In this document: piece after piece, positions 45,249 to 54,475 of the stretch
Position numbering within the stretch: the stretch's first letter is position 1
Layout: each line of letters begins with the position of its first letter
Source of the DNA: Janthinobacterium saanense
GTDB taxonomy: Bacteria; Pseudomonadota; Gammaproteobacteria; Burkholderiales; Burkholderiaceae_D
NCBI RefSeq assembly: GCF_014200675.1
Contig: NZ_JACHCI010000011.1
Coordinates: 1 to 64,000 of the forward strand
Reading direction: 5' to 3'
DNA length: 64,000 nt
Translations under genes and position numbers: made by a program
Notes under the pieces: generated by a model
Database searches by the model: none
What the model saw: only the letters and a program-made list of their open reading frames with translations
Told to the model about the DNA's origin: nothing

Positions 45249-45977
45249 TCAAATACCCAGCGCCTGCTTCTGCAGCTTGATCAAGTCGGCGATACCGCCC
45301 TGCGCCAGGTCCAGCAAACGGTTCATGCCGTTGCGGTCGAATGCGGCGCCTTCGGCCGTGCCCTGCACTTCGATGAAGTGGCCCGCTTCCGTCATTACCA
45401 CGTTCATGTCGGTGTCGCAGCCCGAGTCTTCCACGTAGTCCAGGTCCAGCACCGGCTCGCCCTGGTAGACGCCGACCGAGATGGCGGCCACGAAGCTTTT
45501 CACGGGGATGGCGCTAATCGCGCCGCGCGCCTGCAATTGCGCAAACGCGTCATACGCTGCCACCATGGCGCCCGTGATCGATGCCGTGCGCGTGCCGCCG
45601 TCGGCCTGGATCACGTCGCAATCGAGGTGCAAGGTGCGTTCGCCGAAGGCCTGCAGATCGAAGGCGGCGCGCAGCGAACGGCCGATCAGGCGCTGGATTT
45701 CCTGGGTGCGGCCAGACTGCTTGCCGCGCGCCGCTTCGCGGTCCATGCGCGTGTGGGTCGAGCGGGGCAGCATGCCGTACTCAGCCGTCAACCAGCCCTG
45801 GCCCTTGCCTTTCAAAAAGCCCGGCACCTTGTCTTCGATGCTGGCGGTGCAGATGACCTTGGTGTCGCCGCACTCGATCAGTACCGAGCCTTCGGCATGC
45901 CTGGTGTACTGGCGGGTGATGCGGATGGCGCGCAGCGCGTCGACGGCGCGGCCGCTGGGTCGGGATACAAATGTCAT
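45249..45977 (-). CDS. rph: Ribonuclease PH
   Basis: A phosphate-dependent 3'-5' exoribonuclease that trims tRNA 3' ends. The 242-residue product has full family signatures: [62 protein letters not shown] and [20 protein letters not shown] chose the ATG at 45977, with AGGA upstream. It starts the rph-rdgB-hemW run; about 150 bases separate it from rdgB. Confidence 0.97.
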   Translation of the reverse strand: MTFVSRPSGRAVDALRAIRITRQYTRHAEGSVLIECGDTKVICTASIEDKVPGFLKGKGQGWLTAEYGMLPRSTHTRMDREAARGKQSGRTQEIQRLIGRSLRAAFDLQAFGERTLHLDCDVIQADGGTRTASITGAMVAAYDAFAQLQARGAISAIPVKSFVAAISVGVYQGEPVLDLDYVEDSGCDTDMNVVMTEAGHFIEVQGTAEGAAFDRNGMNRLLDLAQGGIADLIKLQKQALGI

Positions 45978-46286
45978 GGAATGTCCTGTGTTCTTGTGTG
46001 GGGGGGATGCGGTGGAGCTTACAGCAGCGATTTTAACACTGCGCGCGGCCCTCATTTGCAGCCATGCAACACCTGCAGGCCAGCATGCATGCCGCATCCA
46101 CACATGATCCCGACAATCCTGACCCGCCGTACACAATTTTCTTTACAATGCCGTAAAACGCACACTATTCAGCAATTGCCAGGCCATCTTGTAATCCGGC
46201 CCTGTTTGAAGGTGCTGGCGGGTCTTGCCTGCGCCAGCTGATTAAGTGTATAAGTGATTGTATACAAGACCAAATCGGGGAATCCT
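45978..46286. promoter_or_regulatory. Divergent control region between rph and yicC
   Basis: This 309-bp gap has no gene. It holds a G-run (GTGTGGGGGGGATG) near rph, a hairpin GCTGGCG (46214-46220) against CGCCAGC (46232-46238), and a 10-bp palindrome TTGTATACAA (46258-46267) just before yicC that could carry part of its promoter. No known operator was recognised. Confidence 0.4.
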
Positions 46287-47192
46287 TTGAGCATTTCAAG
46301 CATGACAGGCTACGCGGTTGCCACCAGCGAAGGTGCTGCAGGCACGCTGACAATTGAAATCAAGAGCGTCAACTCACGCTTTCTCGACCTGCAATTTCGT
46401 ATCAATGACGATTTGCGCACGCTCGAGCCTGACTTGCGCGCCGCTGTCATGTCCGCCATCACGCGCGGCAAGGTGGAAGTCCGCCTGAGCTTTGGCCGCA
46501 AGGCTGCCACTACCGGCAGCCAGGCGCTGAACCTGCCCCTGCTGGTCGAACTGGCGCGCATGCAATCGGAAGTAGGCCAGCATTTCGTCTCCGCCCCGGT
46601 GATGACGGTCGCTGAACTGCTGCGCTGGCCTGGCGTCATCGAAGAAGCCCAAATCGGACAGGAATCCCTGCAGGCCGACGTGGGCGCACTGACCAAACGC
46701 ACGATTGCCGCCTTTGTCGACAGCCGCAAACGCGAAGGCGCCGCCCTCGAAGCCGTGCTGGTCTCGCGTATCGAAGCGATGGAAGCCATCGTCAAGCGCA
46801 TCACCCCCCTGATCCCGCAAGTGGTCGCCGCCTTCCAGCAAAAAGCCGTCGAGCGCATGCAGGACGCGCTGGGCCTGGCCAGCCAGGGTTCGAATTCCGC
46901 CATGTCGCGCCAGGACGCAATGGAACGCATCCGCCAGGAAGTGATTCTGTACGGCATACGCATCGACGTTTCCGAAGAACTGGCACGCCTGTCCGCCCAC
47001 CTGGGCGAAACACGCCACATCCTGACCAAGGGCGGCCAGGTCGGCAAGCGCCTCGATTTCATGATGCAGGAACTCAACCGCGAAGCCAACACCCTGGGCG
47101 CCAAGGCCTCTGTCAAGGAACTGGCCGACGCCTCGATGGACTTGAAACTGCTGATCGAGCAGATGCGCGAGCAGGTGCAGAATCTGGAGTAA
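46287..47192 (+). CDS. yicC: YicC-family endoribonuclease
   Basis: A 301-residue protein of the YicC family (YicC_N followed by DUF1732), which includes RNases that act on small RNAs. The N-terminal SMTGYAVA...IEIKSVNSRFLDLQFRI and the C-terminal RIDVSEELARLSAHLGETRHIL.GGQVGKRLDFMMQELNREANTLGAKA segments are diagnostic. I chose the TTG at 46287: GGGGA precedes it and the product begins MSISSMTGYA as in the family; the ATG at 46302 would cut into the domain. In related genomes yicC is usually followed by gmk; here 2.6 kb of other DNA intervenes. Confidence 0.93.
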   Translation: MSISSMTGYAVATSEGAAGTLTIEIKSVNSRFLDLQFRINDDLRTLEPDLRAAVMSAITRGKVEVRLSFGRKAATTGSQALNLPLLVELARMQSEVGQHFVSAPVMTVAELLRWPGVIEEAQIGQESLQADVGALTKRTIAAFVDSRKREGAALEAVLVSRIEAMEAIVKRITPLIPQVVAAFQQKAVERMQDALGLASQGSNSAMSRQDAMERIRQEVILYGIRIDVSEELARLSAHLGETRHILTKGGQVGKRLDFMMQELNREANTLGAKASVKELADASMDLKLLIEQMREQVQNLE

Positions 47193-47831
47193 GGTGTCAG
47201 GGAGATCACGCCGTCATCAAAAGCCAGTTAAGCAATTGATTTTAATTGCTTCAGAAAAAACAGAGGGTCCGGCTGAGCGCAGGCATCGGCAGGGCGCCCT
47301 GAATCCTGCGGATCGGCTCGCCGGCCGAATATGAAAGGGATTGAAACCAATCCAGCCGAAAGACATGAGCATGCGCTTCGTCGTATGCCTGTCATTCACA
47401 AATGACGATTCCTTTCGCCATTTCCTATCGACCATCACGCGCGGCGAATCCTCACCAAATATCAGCTCAGCCACGTTGCGATAAGCGCGTTTACATATCG
47501 TCGCTATCCATGGCGCGCAGCCCCTCTGCCGCGCCTTAAAAGCCATGGAATTCGTTGCCGAATAAACGAGGCAATTCCAAAAAAATGAAAAACCTCATTC
47601 GTTCCAGCGTCGCAGCAAACAATGTTCATCCCCATGGTGGAACGAATTAAGCTATTTGAAAACAGCTACTTAGCTATCGGATGGTCTTCAAAAGGTGAAA
47701 ATTTCCAATCTATACTAAAGTATATTTTATTAATTTCACATTATTACCGACTGGATTTTTATTATTTAAAATTACTATTTTAATACCATTTCTCCGCATG
47801 AAATGCCGGGCACTCAACCGGAGAACGTGTC
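47193..47831. other. Gene-poor, partly AT-rich stretch after yicC
   Basis: No convincing gene was found in these 640 bases. The part at about 47641-47800 is strikingly rich in A and T for this genome (runs such as TATATTTTATTAATTT). It contains several possible promoter-like hexamers but no clear pair. A 109-codon frame on the minus strand (47217-47546) has no ribosome-binding site and no recognisable family. The composition suggests transferred DNA or a decayed element. Confidence 0.5.
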
Positions 47832-47978
47832 ATGACAGCCGCGATCGAGTGCCGCCACGGCGAAGTGCGGCTGGAAATATGCTGGTTTCGTATCGTCCGC
47901 GGCCCCACATTGGAGAGGGATCTCATGTTTGCGGCATATCAAGTCCAATACCTGGCCATATTGTGTAATGGCGTGTAA
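47832..47978 (+). CDS. Possible small protein (48 residues)
   Basis: A 48-codon frame beginning MTAAIECRHGEVRLEICWF, with GGAG nine bases before the ATG. It follows the AT-rich stretch directly. No family was recognised, and a frame of this length can arise by chance. It is listed because it has a possible ribosome-binding site and a plausible upstream promoter region. Confidence 0.25.
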   Translation: MTAAIECRHGEVRLEICWFRIVRGPTLERDLMFAAYQVQYLAILCNGV

Positions 47979-48084
47979 TCAAACGTAATGGCGACATTAT
48001 TTTCAAGCTTATACAGTACCTGTAGTTCCTGCCATTGCGGCAAGGAACTAACGTCAATTAACTGACCTATTCGGTGAGTACAAC

Positions 48085-48249
48085 ATGGCACAGAAATACA
48101 CCTTGACCGTGAATAAGCAGGCCGCGCAACCGGCCTGCTTCATGGCGTATCAAAACGATCCGGGCTCGTGGAATCCGCATGCATTGCCGCTCGCCTGGTT
48201 TGCCAAGTTATCCCATCTTTCGCCAACATCCAAAATCAAACCCATATAG
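48085..48249 (+). pseudogene. Truncated gene, N-terminal remnant of a RhiA-like small protein
   Basis: A 54-codon frame starting MAQKYTLTVNKQAAQPACF. The pattern x-KYTLTV, a Phe-x-x-YQ-x-x-P segment and LPLAWFAK resembles the first 45 residues of small proteins I know as RhiA-like (usual length well above 100). After LAWFAK the similarity stops and the frame ends soon after, 13 bases before the next gene. I infer that the 3' part was lost by deletion or insertion. The family name is from memory and needs a search. Confidence 0.45.
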
Positions 48250-48262
48250 GATAGAAAGCACC

Positions 48263-48709
48263 ATGAAAAATACTATATTACCAATATTGTTCAGCCTGAT
48301 TGCGTGCAGTATGCTGTATGGTTGCACCACTACCCAGCCAGAACAGCCACTGACCGCCGCAACTGCACCAGCGGTGGACGCAGCCTGCACCGTATCTGCG
48401 ACAGTCTTTAGCAACCATATCAAGCCGCGCCATTGTGCAGCAGCACCGCTACCCGGCGTAAATCAACTCTTGCCCGAATATTGCACCGACGCCGCAGCGG
48501 CCCAGTCTTTTTGCCGTATGGTCCAGAACGCTCCCAACAAAAACCGCGTCGTACAAGCGGATGGACGTGTGCGCTACGATGCAAATCTGGGTAAGGTGGT
48601 TGGTACCGCCGGCGAGAAGTGTGGCCGCCTGATCATGACCAGTCCGACCGATGGCGCGGTAGTGACCGAGTTTCCGGAAACAAACAATGCGCCCGCCCCT
48701 TGCTTGTGA
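48263..48709 (+). CDS. Cysteine-rich lipoprotein with a possible RNase-toxin-like domain
   Basis: A 148-residue protein with a lipoprotein signal (lipobox LYGC, Cys21). The mature part has six more Cys (42, 58, 74, 84, 120, 147), which suggests disulfides in an exported protein. It shows NHIKPRH (51-57), NRVVQADGRVRYDANLG (94-110) and a C-terminal VVTEFPET (133-140). Such a His/Arg-His start, a GRVRY strand and a T-x-F/Y-P end recall compact RNase domains at the tips of contact-dependent or type VI toxins. This likeness is only a pattern; function is unknown. It lies 47 bases before another small gene. Confidence 0.7.
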   Translation: MKNTILPILFSLIACSMLYGCTTTQPEQPLTAATAPAVDAACTVSATVFSNHIKPRHCAAAPLPGVNQLLPEYCTDAAAAQSFCRMVQNAPNKNRVVQADGRVRYDANLGKVVGTAGEKCGRLIMTSPTDGAVVTEFPETNNAPAPCL

Positions 48710-48756
48710 TGACAATCGCGCCGCATGCGTTTCACGCTGCAGTAAAATGAAACGCC

Positions 48757-49086
48757 ATGCGACGCATCTACTTTACGCCTGACGCGGTCACCCCGCTGAG
48801 CATTCCGGCACTGCAGCTCGATACAGCGCTCTGGGAACAAGCCTATGGCTTCGTGATGGCCGCACCGGTCGGCGCCGGGCTGCGCCGCTTCTGGCAACAT
48901 CAATATGGCACCGAAGCGGAAATGGCGTTGTCCGGCGCCGGCTTGCTCAAACTGCAAGCTGACATCGGCCGATTGCTGCCGCTGTGCCAGGGCCAGCCGG
49001 AACTGCAGGCTTTCCTGAGCCGCTGGAGCGGGGCCATCGGAGACGCCCGCGCACGCCGTTGGAAGATGTTCGTCATTGCCGAATGA
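48757..49086 (+). CDS. Small hypothetical protein
   Basis: A 109-residue soluble protein (MRRIYFTPDAVTPLSIPALQLDTALW...RRWKMFVIAE), with no signal peptide or known motif. Its codon use and GC fit the host better than the AT-rich DNA upstream, and the frame is long enough to be real. It follows the Cys-rich lipoprotein on the same strand, 47 bases on, so a partner role (for example immunity) is conceivable but unsupported by recognised similarity. Confidence 0.6.
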   Translation: MRRIYFTPDAVTPLSIPALQLDTALWEQAYGFVMAAPVGAGLRRFWQHQYGTEAEMALSGAGLLKLQADIGRLLPLCQGQPELQAFLSRWSGAIGDARARRWKMFVIAE

Positions 49087-49172
49087 TCGAAGCAGCGACA
49101 TTAAACCAGCAAGTGGCCGGGTTCTTTTTTGAAGCCGGCATCAATAATAGTGGAGGAAATTGCCAGCCTCTG

Positions 49173-49588
49173 TCAAACCAGGCGCGCTTCGGCGCGTCGG
49201 CTGGCGCTGGCGGCGATGACGACACAGGCAAAGAACAGCACGATGCTGTATTCGACGCCGCCGGCCCCATGTTCGCCCACGAACCAGCCCTTGGCCGCAT
49301 GCACGATGACGATGCCGCCGGCACAGATCACCATCAGCCCGGCAGCCGCCCGGCGCGTGTACTTGCCGGCGATCAGCAAACTGCCGCAGACGATCTCGAC
49401 GGCATTAATCGCCCACACCACGGCGATGCCATAGATAAACCCCTACCTTCCAGGAACCCGGCAAAACGAGGGATCGTGCCATTCGCAATACGGGGGATGG
49501 CGTATGCCATGAACAGCACGGCTATGACCACGCGCATCAACAGCATGGCCCGTGGCACACTGAGAAACGGGAAACTCTTCATGCGCAC
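49173..49588 (-). pseudogene. DoxX-family membrane protein, frameshifted
   Basis: Two overlapping minus-strand frames together make one DoxX-like protein of about 137 residues with four hydrophobic segments. The first (from the ATG at 49588) reads VPRAMLLMRVVIAVLFMAYA to FAGFLEGRG; the second continues as AINAVEIVCGSLLIAG and runs to the stop at 49173. One extra base in the run of four C (plus strand) at 49440-49443 would restore a single frame through GRGFIYGIAVVWAIN. It is thus a one-base deletion, a sequencing error, or a slippage switch. Confidence 0.8.
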
Positions 49589-49775
49589 ATATTTTGCCGG
49601 AATGGAAATTGAAGAAATTGCATCTCAATTAAATAACTATCCCATCAAGATAACAGGCACTATATGCCGGACTGTCACAAAGGGTGGCTAGCCGTCTTGC
49701 CTCTTGGTAAAATACGTCTTTGGGCGTCATTTGCCTGGGTAAAACGCCAACAATACAGAATATGGAAAACACCGC

Positions 49776-50414
49776 ATGAGTCACTCTACCGCCTTCTCCG
49801 GCAGCCTGTTCGTGGTTGCTGCGCCTTCCGGCGCCGGCAAGTCGACCCTGGTCAATGCGCTGCTGGCGCAGGAACCTGGTATCAAACTGTCGATCTCGAC
49901 CACCACGCGCGCGCCGCGTCCGGGCGAAGAGCATGGCCGCGAGTATTACTTCACGACCGCGGAAGACTTTGTCGCCCGCGCCGACAAGGGCGAGTTCCTG
50001 GAATGGGCGGAAGTGCACGGCAATTACTACGGCACTTCACGCATCATGGTGGAACAGCAAATGCTGGCCGGCACCGATATCTTGCTGGAAATCGACTGGC
50101 AGGGCGCGCGCCAGGTGCGCAAGCAGTTTCCGCGCGCGGCCGGCATTTTCATCTTGCCGCCATCGATCGATGCACTGGAAGAGCGCCTGAACAAGCGTGG
50201 CCAGGATGCGCCGCACGTGATTACGCGCCGCCTGCTGGCCGCTGGCGGTGAAATCGCACACGCTCCCGAGTTCGAATATGTTATTATCAATGAAGAGTTT
50301 ACGGTCGCTTTGTCCGAACTGAGCGCGATCGTGAGAGCGGCCCGCAGCCGGTTTGCGCAACAAGCGGCCCGCAACGCCTCGCTTTTCGCCCAACTCGGCC
50401 TGCACGCAGAATAA
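49776..50414 (+). CDS. gmk: Guanylate kinase
   Basis: It phosphorylates GMP to GDP. The 212-residue product has the P-loop [15 protein letters not shown], the GMP-binding [34 protein letters not shown] and the lid region [18 protein letters not shown]. It heads gmk-rpoZ-spoT, a usual betaproteobacterial order. The upstream partner yicC has been separated by the insert at 47.2-49.7 kb. Confidence 0.97.
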   Translation: MSHSTAFSGSLFVVAAPSGAGKSTLVNALLAQEPGIKLSISTTTRAPRPGEEHGREYYFTTAEDFVARADKGEFLEWAEVHGNYYGTSRIMVEQQMLAGTDILLEIDWQGARQVRKQFPRAAGIFILPPSIDALEERLNKRGQDAPHVITRRLLAAGGEIAHAPEFEYVIINEEFTVALSELSAIVRAARSRFAQQAARNASLFAQLGLHAE

Positions 50415-50480
50415 GCCTTCAACAAGCCGCCCGCGCGCACGCCCGTTCACACAGCACCACGCACCACTATTGGAGTTACT

Positions 50481-50684
50481 ATGGCCCGTATTACCATTGA
50501 AGATTGCCTGAAACAGATCCCTAACCGTTTTCAGCTGACCCTGGCAGCGACCTATCGCGCACGTCAATTGCTGCAAGGCCATACGCCTAAAGTCGAAGCC
50601 AAGGACAAGCCTACCGTCGTCGCACTGCGCGAAATCGCTGCTGGCAAAGTCGGCATCGAGATGCTGAAAAAGGTTCCGATGTAA
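50481..50684 (+). CDS. rpoZ: RNA polymerase omega subunit
   Basis: A 67-residue product matching omega over its length: [19 protein letters not shown], the YRARQLLQG helix, [16 protein letters not shown]. It helps assemble RNA polymerase and binds ppGpp with beta prime, which fits its place next to the (p)ppGpp synthase/hydrolase gene. GGAG lies upstream of the ATG. Confidence 0.97.
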   Translation: MARITIEDCLKQIPNRFQLTLAATYRARQLLQGHTPKVEAKDKPTVVALREIAAGKVGIEMLKKVPM

Positions 50685-50767
50685 TTGGAACCCGCGTGAC
50701 GGAACAGTGCTGATCCCTGGTTCTACCCTACCCTTTATCTTCACACTGCGACGTAACGCAACGTTTT

Positions 50768-53041
50768 ATGAGTCTGACCCCAGCCGACACGACTTCTGCA
50801 GCACTGCCGCCCCTGGCCCCGCGCCAGGCGGCAAAACCCCAGGGCGCCAGCGCGTCCGGCACGATCACGCCTGCCGCCGGGCCGGCGCCTGCTCCCGCCT
50901 TTGGGGTTGCCTCCGTCAGCCATCTGGCCGACAAGCTCGCCGAATACCTCTCGCCCGCCGACCTGAAAAAGGTCAAGGAAGCCTATCGTTTTTCTGACGA
51001 AATGCACCTGGGCCAGATGCGCCGTTCGGGCGAACCGTATATCTCGCACCCGATCGCCGTCGCCGAAATCTGCGCCGACTGGAAACTCGACGCGCAAGCC
51101 ATCATGGCGGCCCTGCTGCATGACGTGATGGAAGACCAGGACGTCAAGAAAGACGAGCTGATCGAGCGTTTCGGTTCGCCCGTCGCCCAGCTGGTCGATG
51201 GCCTGTCGAAACTGGAAAAAATCGAGTTCCAGAGCCAGATCGAAGCGCAGGCGGAAAACTTCCGCAAGATGCTGCTGGCCATGGCTTCCGACGTGCGCGT
51301 GATCCTGATCAAGCTGGCCGACCGCCTGCACAATATGCGCACCCTGGACTTCATGACGGCGGCCAAAAAACGCCGCATCGCCAGCGAAACCATGGAAGTG
51401 TACGTGCCGATTGCGCACCGCCTCGGCCTGAACAATATTTACCACGAGCTGCAAGACCTGTCGTTCTCGCACCTGTATCCCATGCGCTACCGCACCCTGG
51501 CGAAAGCCGTCAAGGCGGCGCGCGGCAACCGGCGCGAAGTGGTCAACAAGATCATGGAAGCGGTAAAAAGCACGTTTTCCATGGCGGAAATCGATGCCGA
51601 AGTGACGGGGCGCGAAAAAACCCTGTACGACATCTATAAAAAGATGCGCAGCAAGCATTTGTCGTTCTCGCAAGTACTGGATGTGTACGGCTTCCGCGTG
51701 GTCGTCGACAGCTTCTCGGAGTGTTATGTCTCGCTGGGCACCTTGCACAGCCTGTACAAACCGATGCCGGGCAAGTTCAAGGATTACATCGCGATTCGCA
51801 AGCTGAACGGCTACCAGTCGCTGCACACCACCGTCATCGGCCCTTACGGCACGCCGGTCGAATTCCAGATCCGCACGCAGGAAATGCACCGCACGGCCGA
51901 GTCCGGCGTGGCGGCGCATTGGCTGTACAAGAGCGGCGAGACGAATCCGTCCGACTTGCAGCAGCGCACGCATGCCTGGCTGCAATCCTTGCTCGACATC
52001 CAGCAGCAGACGGGCGACTCGGCCGAGTTCCTGGAACACGTCAAGGTCGACCTGTTCCCCGATTCCGTGTACGTGTTTACGCCGAAATCGAAGATCATCG
52101 CCCTGCCGCGCGGCGCTACCGCCATCGACTTTGCCTATTCCATCCACACGGGCATCGGCGACCAGACGGTGGCCGTGAAAATCAATAACGAAACCTCGCC
52201 GCTGCGCACCGAGCTGCACAATGGTGACATCGTGGAAATCATCACCGATTCCTCGTCGCGGCCCAGCCCGACCTGGCTGTCGTTCGTACGCACCGGCAAG
52301 GCCCGTTCGGCCATCCGCCACCATTTGCGCACGATCAACCTGCCCGAATCGATCGCCCTGGGCCAGCAATTGCTGTCGCAGGCGCTGCAAACGCTCAATA
52401 TCGACGCCGAACTGCCGCAGCCGCTGGTCGAACGCCTGCTCAATGAGTCGAGCGCCAATTCCATGGACGAGCTGTATGCGGACATCGGCATCGGCAAGCG
52501 CATGGCGACCCTGGTGGCGCGCCATATCTTTGGCCTGATCGGCGGCGAAGCGGCCAGCATGCCGGTGGAACACAATAGCGGCAGCGAGCTGGACCCGGTC
52601 ACCATCTGCGGCACCGAAGGCGTGTCGGTGCAACTGGCGCCCTGTTGCCTGCCGATTCCTGGCGACCAGATCATCGGTCAATTGCGCCGCGACCAGGGCT
52701 TGCTGGTGCACACCAGCGACTGTTCGCAAGCCAAACGCCAACGCACCAAGGAACCGGACCGCTGGATCGCAGTGCGCTGGGGCACCGAACTGAACCGCCG
52801 CTTCGACTGCCGCATCAAGGTCCTGATCAATAGCGAACGCGGCATCCTGGCCCGCGTCGCCGCCGAAATCGGCGAATCGGACGCCAACATCATCTACGTC
52901 GGCATGGACGAAGACAAGGACAACGTCCTCGACCAGCTGCGCTTCACCGTGCAAGTCAAGGACCGGGTCCACCTGGCGGCGCTGCTGCGCAATGTGCGTC
53001 GCGTGGCCGGTGTGAACCGCATCCTGCGCGAACGCAATTAA
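50768..53041 (+). CDS. spoT: Bifunctional (p)ppGpp synthetase / hydrolase
   Basis: A 757-residue RelA/SpoT protein. Order: HD hydrolase domain (about 70-220; SHPIAVAEI, ALLHDVMED, LADRLHNMRTL, all active-site residues present), synthetase domain (about 260-380; GREKTLYDIYKKM, YGFRVVVDSF, GYQSLHTTV), TGS (about 405-470), and a C-terminal ACT domain (about 680-755). The intact HD motif marks it as bifunctional, so it can both make and degrade the stringent-response alarmone. It follows rpoZ. Confidence 0.96.
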   Translation: MSLTPADTTSAALPPLAPRQAAKPQGASASGTITPAAGPAPAPAFGVASVSHLADKLAEYLSPADLKKVKEAYRFSDEMHLGQMRRSGEPYISHPIAVAEICADWKLDAQAIMAALLHDVMEDQDVKKDELIERFGSPVAQLVDGLSKLEKIEFQSQIEAQAENFRKMLLAMASDVRVILIKLADRLHNMRTLDFMTAAKKRRIASETMEVYVPIAHRLGLNNIYHELQDLSFSHLYPMRYRTLAKAVKAARGNRREVVNKIMEAVKSTFSMAEIDAEVTGREKTLYDIYKKMRSKHLSFSQVLDVYGFRVVVDSFSECYVSLGTLHSLYKPMPGKFKDYIAIRKLNGYQSLHTTVIGPYGTPVEFQIRTQEMHRTAESGVAAHWLYKSGETNPSDLQQRTHAWLQSLLDIQQQTGDSAEFLEHVKVDLFPDSVYVFTPKSKIIALPRGATAIDFAYSIHTGIGDQTVAVKINNETSPLRTELHNGDIVEIITDSSSRPSPTWLSFVRTGKARSAIRHHLRTINLPESIALGQQLLSQALQTLNIDAELPQPLVERLLNESSANSMDELYADIGIGKRMATLVARHIFGLIGGEAASMPVEHNSGSELDPVTICGTEGVSVQLAPCCLPIPGDQIIGQLRRDQGLLVHTSDCSQAKRQRTKEPDRWIAVRWGTELNRRFDCRIKVLINSERGILARVAAEIGESDANIIYVGMDEDKDNVLDQLRFTVQVKDRVHLAALLRNVRRVAGVNRILRERN

Positions 53042-53057
53042 AACCCTAAAGCAGAGA

Positions 53058-53088
53058 CTGGGGTCGGACCCTCAGGGTCCGACCCCAG
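53058..53088. repeat. REP-like palindrome, copy 2, beside the RAYT gene
   Basis: CTGGGGTCGGACCC-TCA-GGGTCCGACCCCAG is a perfect 14-bp stem with a 3-nt loop. It lies between the 3' ends of spoT and the RAYT gene, 10 bases from the latter. It matches copy 1 (29738-29764) in sequence and layout, and both copies lie between convergent gene ends. Confidence 0.85.
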
Positions 53089-53098
53089 CCTTTACGCT

Positions 53099-53734
53099 TT
53101 ACGGGTTTTGCATTTTTCTCACGAATTCCGCACTACCGACAACTGCATTGCTGCGGCTGGCGGCACGCAAGGCTTGCAGCGCCATTTCTTCATCTGCCTG
53201 GAACAAAGCCGCATACGCCTGCTGCCGCTCGCCAGGAGTACTTCCCATGCTTAGATAAAGTGGATGCGGATGTATCAAGGCATCATCCCGCCCTTCCGCA
53301 TTGCACCGATAACTGGACCATCTGTAGTGACCAGCATAATTCACCATCCTGGCACGTACGGGATTGAGCTCGATATAGCGCTGGCAAATCAGTAAATACG
53401 TCACATCCTGCACGACGCAGGATTTATAGCGCCCGTCCCAAAGCGGTCCGGTGCGACGGCGGCGCCAATTGATGTAATGGGCATATTCCTGCCCCAGCGC
53501 CTTCATCATTCCCGAAACAGCCCCGATGCTCTCTGCGGATAACAATAGATGGACGTGGTTACTCATCAGAACATAGGCATGCAGCAGACATCCATGCAGC
53601 ATGGCTTGACGCTGCAATTGCTGCAGATACCACAGATAATTGGCTGTTTCGAAAAAACAAAGCTGCCTGTCTGCCCCGCGCTGTATTACATGCAAAGGCA
53701 TGCCAGGCAGGAACAAGCGAGCGATACGGGCCAT
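53099..53734 (-). mobile_element. REP-associated tyrosine transposase (RAYT)
   Basis: A 211-residue Y1-type (HUH) transposase related to IS200/IS605 TnpA. It has MPLHVIQRGADRQLCFF, the HUH motif in LMSNHVHLLLSAES (H60, H62), the GPLWDGRYKSCVV segment and the ICQRYIELNPVRARMV segment typical of RAYTs. The frame is intact. RAYTs are usually single-copy and maintain REP palindromes; one such palindrome lies directly at its 3' side. It is inserted between spoT and greB. Confidence 0.93.
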
Positions 53735-53803
53735 GGCAACTCCCCCATCCAGGAAGGCTCCAGCCTGGCAGAACTGTCAAAACCAGCCCTGCCTCAACGC
53801 AAA

Positions 53804-54370
53804 CTAAGCCTCTGCCGGCGCCGGGTACGTCACTTCCAGCAATTCCAGCTCCTGCGGGCCTTGCGGCGTGTTCAGGGTCACGAGGTCGCCTTCCCGGGCC
53901 TTGGTGATGGTGCGGGCCATGGGCGAGATCCAGCTGATCTTGCCGTTCAAAGGGTCGAATTCGTCGATGCCGACGATGGTGATGGTGTGCGTTTCGCCGT
54001 CGCTGGTCAGGTAGGTGACGGTGGCGCCGAAGAAGACCTGGTCGTTGCCATAATGCACACTGGGGTCGACGATGGCGGCCAGGTCCATGCGCTTCGTCAG
54101 GAAGCGGATGCGGCGGTCGATTTCACGCAAGCGCCGCTTGCCGTAGATATAGTCGCCATTTTCCGAGCGGTCGCCATTCGACGCCGCCCAATGGACGATA
54201 CGCACGACTTCAGGGCGGTCCACGTCGATCAGTTGCAGCAGCTCATCCTTGATGCGCTGGTAGCCGGCGGGCGTGATGTAATTCTTGGCGCCAGCAGGAA
54301 TGGCCAGCGCCAGCGCGGCCGCTTCTTCATCGTCGTCGTGGTCCGATTCTTTTACAAAGGCTTTGTTCAT
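53804..54370 (-). CDS. greB: Transcription elongation factor GreB
   Basis: It rescues backtracked RNA polymerase by stimulating transcript cleavage. The 188-residue product has the N-terminal coiled coil (about 30-100; ITPAGYQRIKDELLQL, NGDRSENGDYIYGKRRLREIDRRIRFL, with the acidic tip) and the C-terminal FKBP-like domain (WISPMARTITKAREGDLVTL). An acidic/Ala extension (about 8-27) precedes the coiled coil. It is a single gene. Confidence 0.95.
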   Translation of the reverse strand: MNKAFVKESDHDDDEEAAALALAIPAGAKNYITPAGYQRIKDELLQLIDVDRPEVVRIVHWAASNGDRSENGDYIYGKRRLREIDRRIRFLTKRMDLAAIVDPSVHYGNDQVFFGATVTYLTSDGETHTITIVGIDEFDPLNGKISWISPMARTITKAREGDLVTLNTPQGPQELELLEVTYPAPAEA

Positions 54371-54475
54371 CTGCCTATTGTAGCCCGTCTGGCCAGACTG
54401 TCACGCCCGGAAAGGGCATGCGCCAGCTTTTTTGACGTATCATCGTGCCAGGCATCAACCCCGGTTTGGAGACGG

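Noticed and set aside
46880..46900. GGTTCGAATTCC, resembling a tRNA T-loop
   Set aside because: It lies inside the conserved yicC coding sequence and no acceptor or anticodon stems can be drawn around it.
47217..47546. 109-codon minus-strand frame after yicC
   Set aside because: No ribosome-binding site, no recognisable family, odd composition rich in Arg, Cys and Phe; probably chance.
50741..52972. 743-codon open frame on the minus strand opposite spoT
   Set aside because: Mirror frame of a conserved gene; His- and Asp-rich translation without any known motif.
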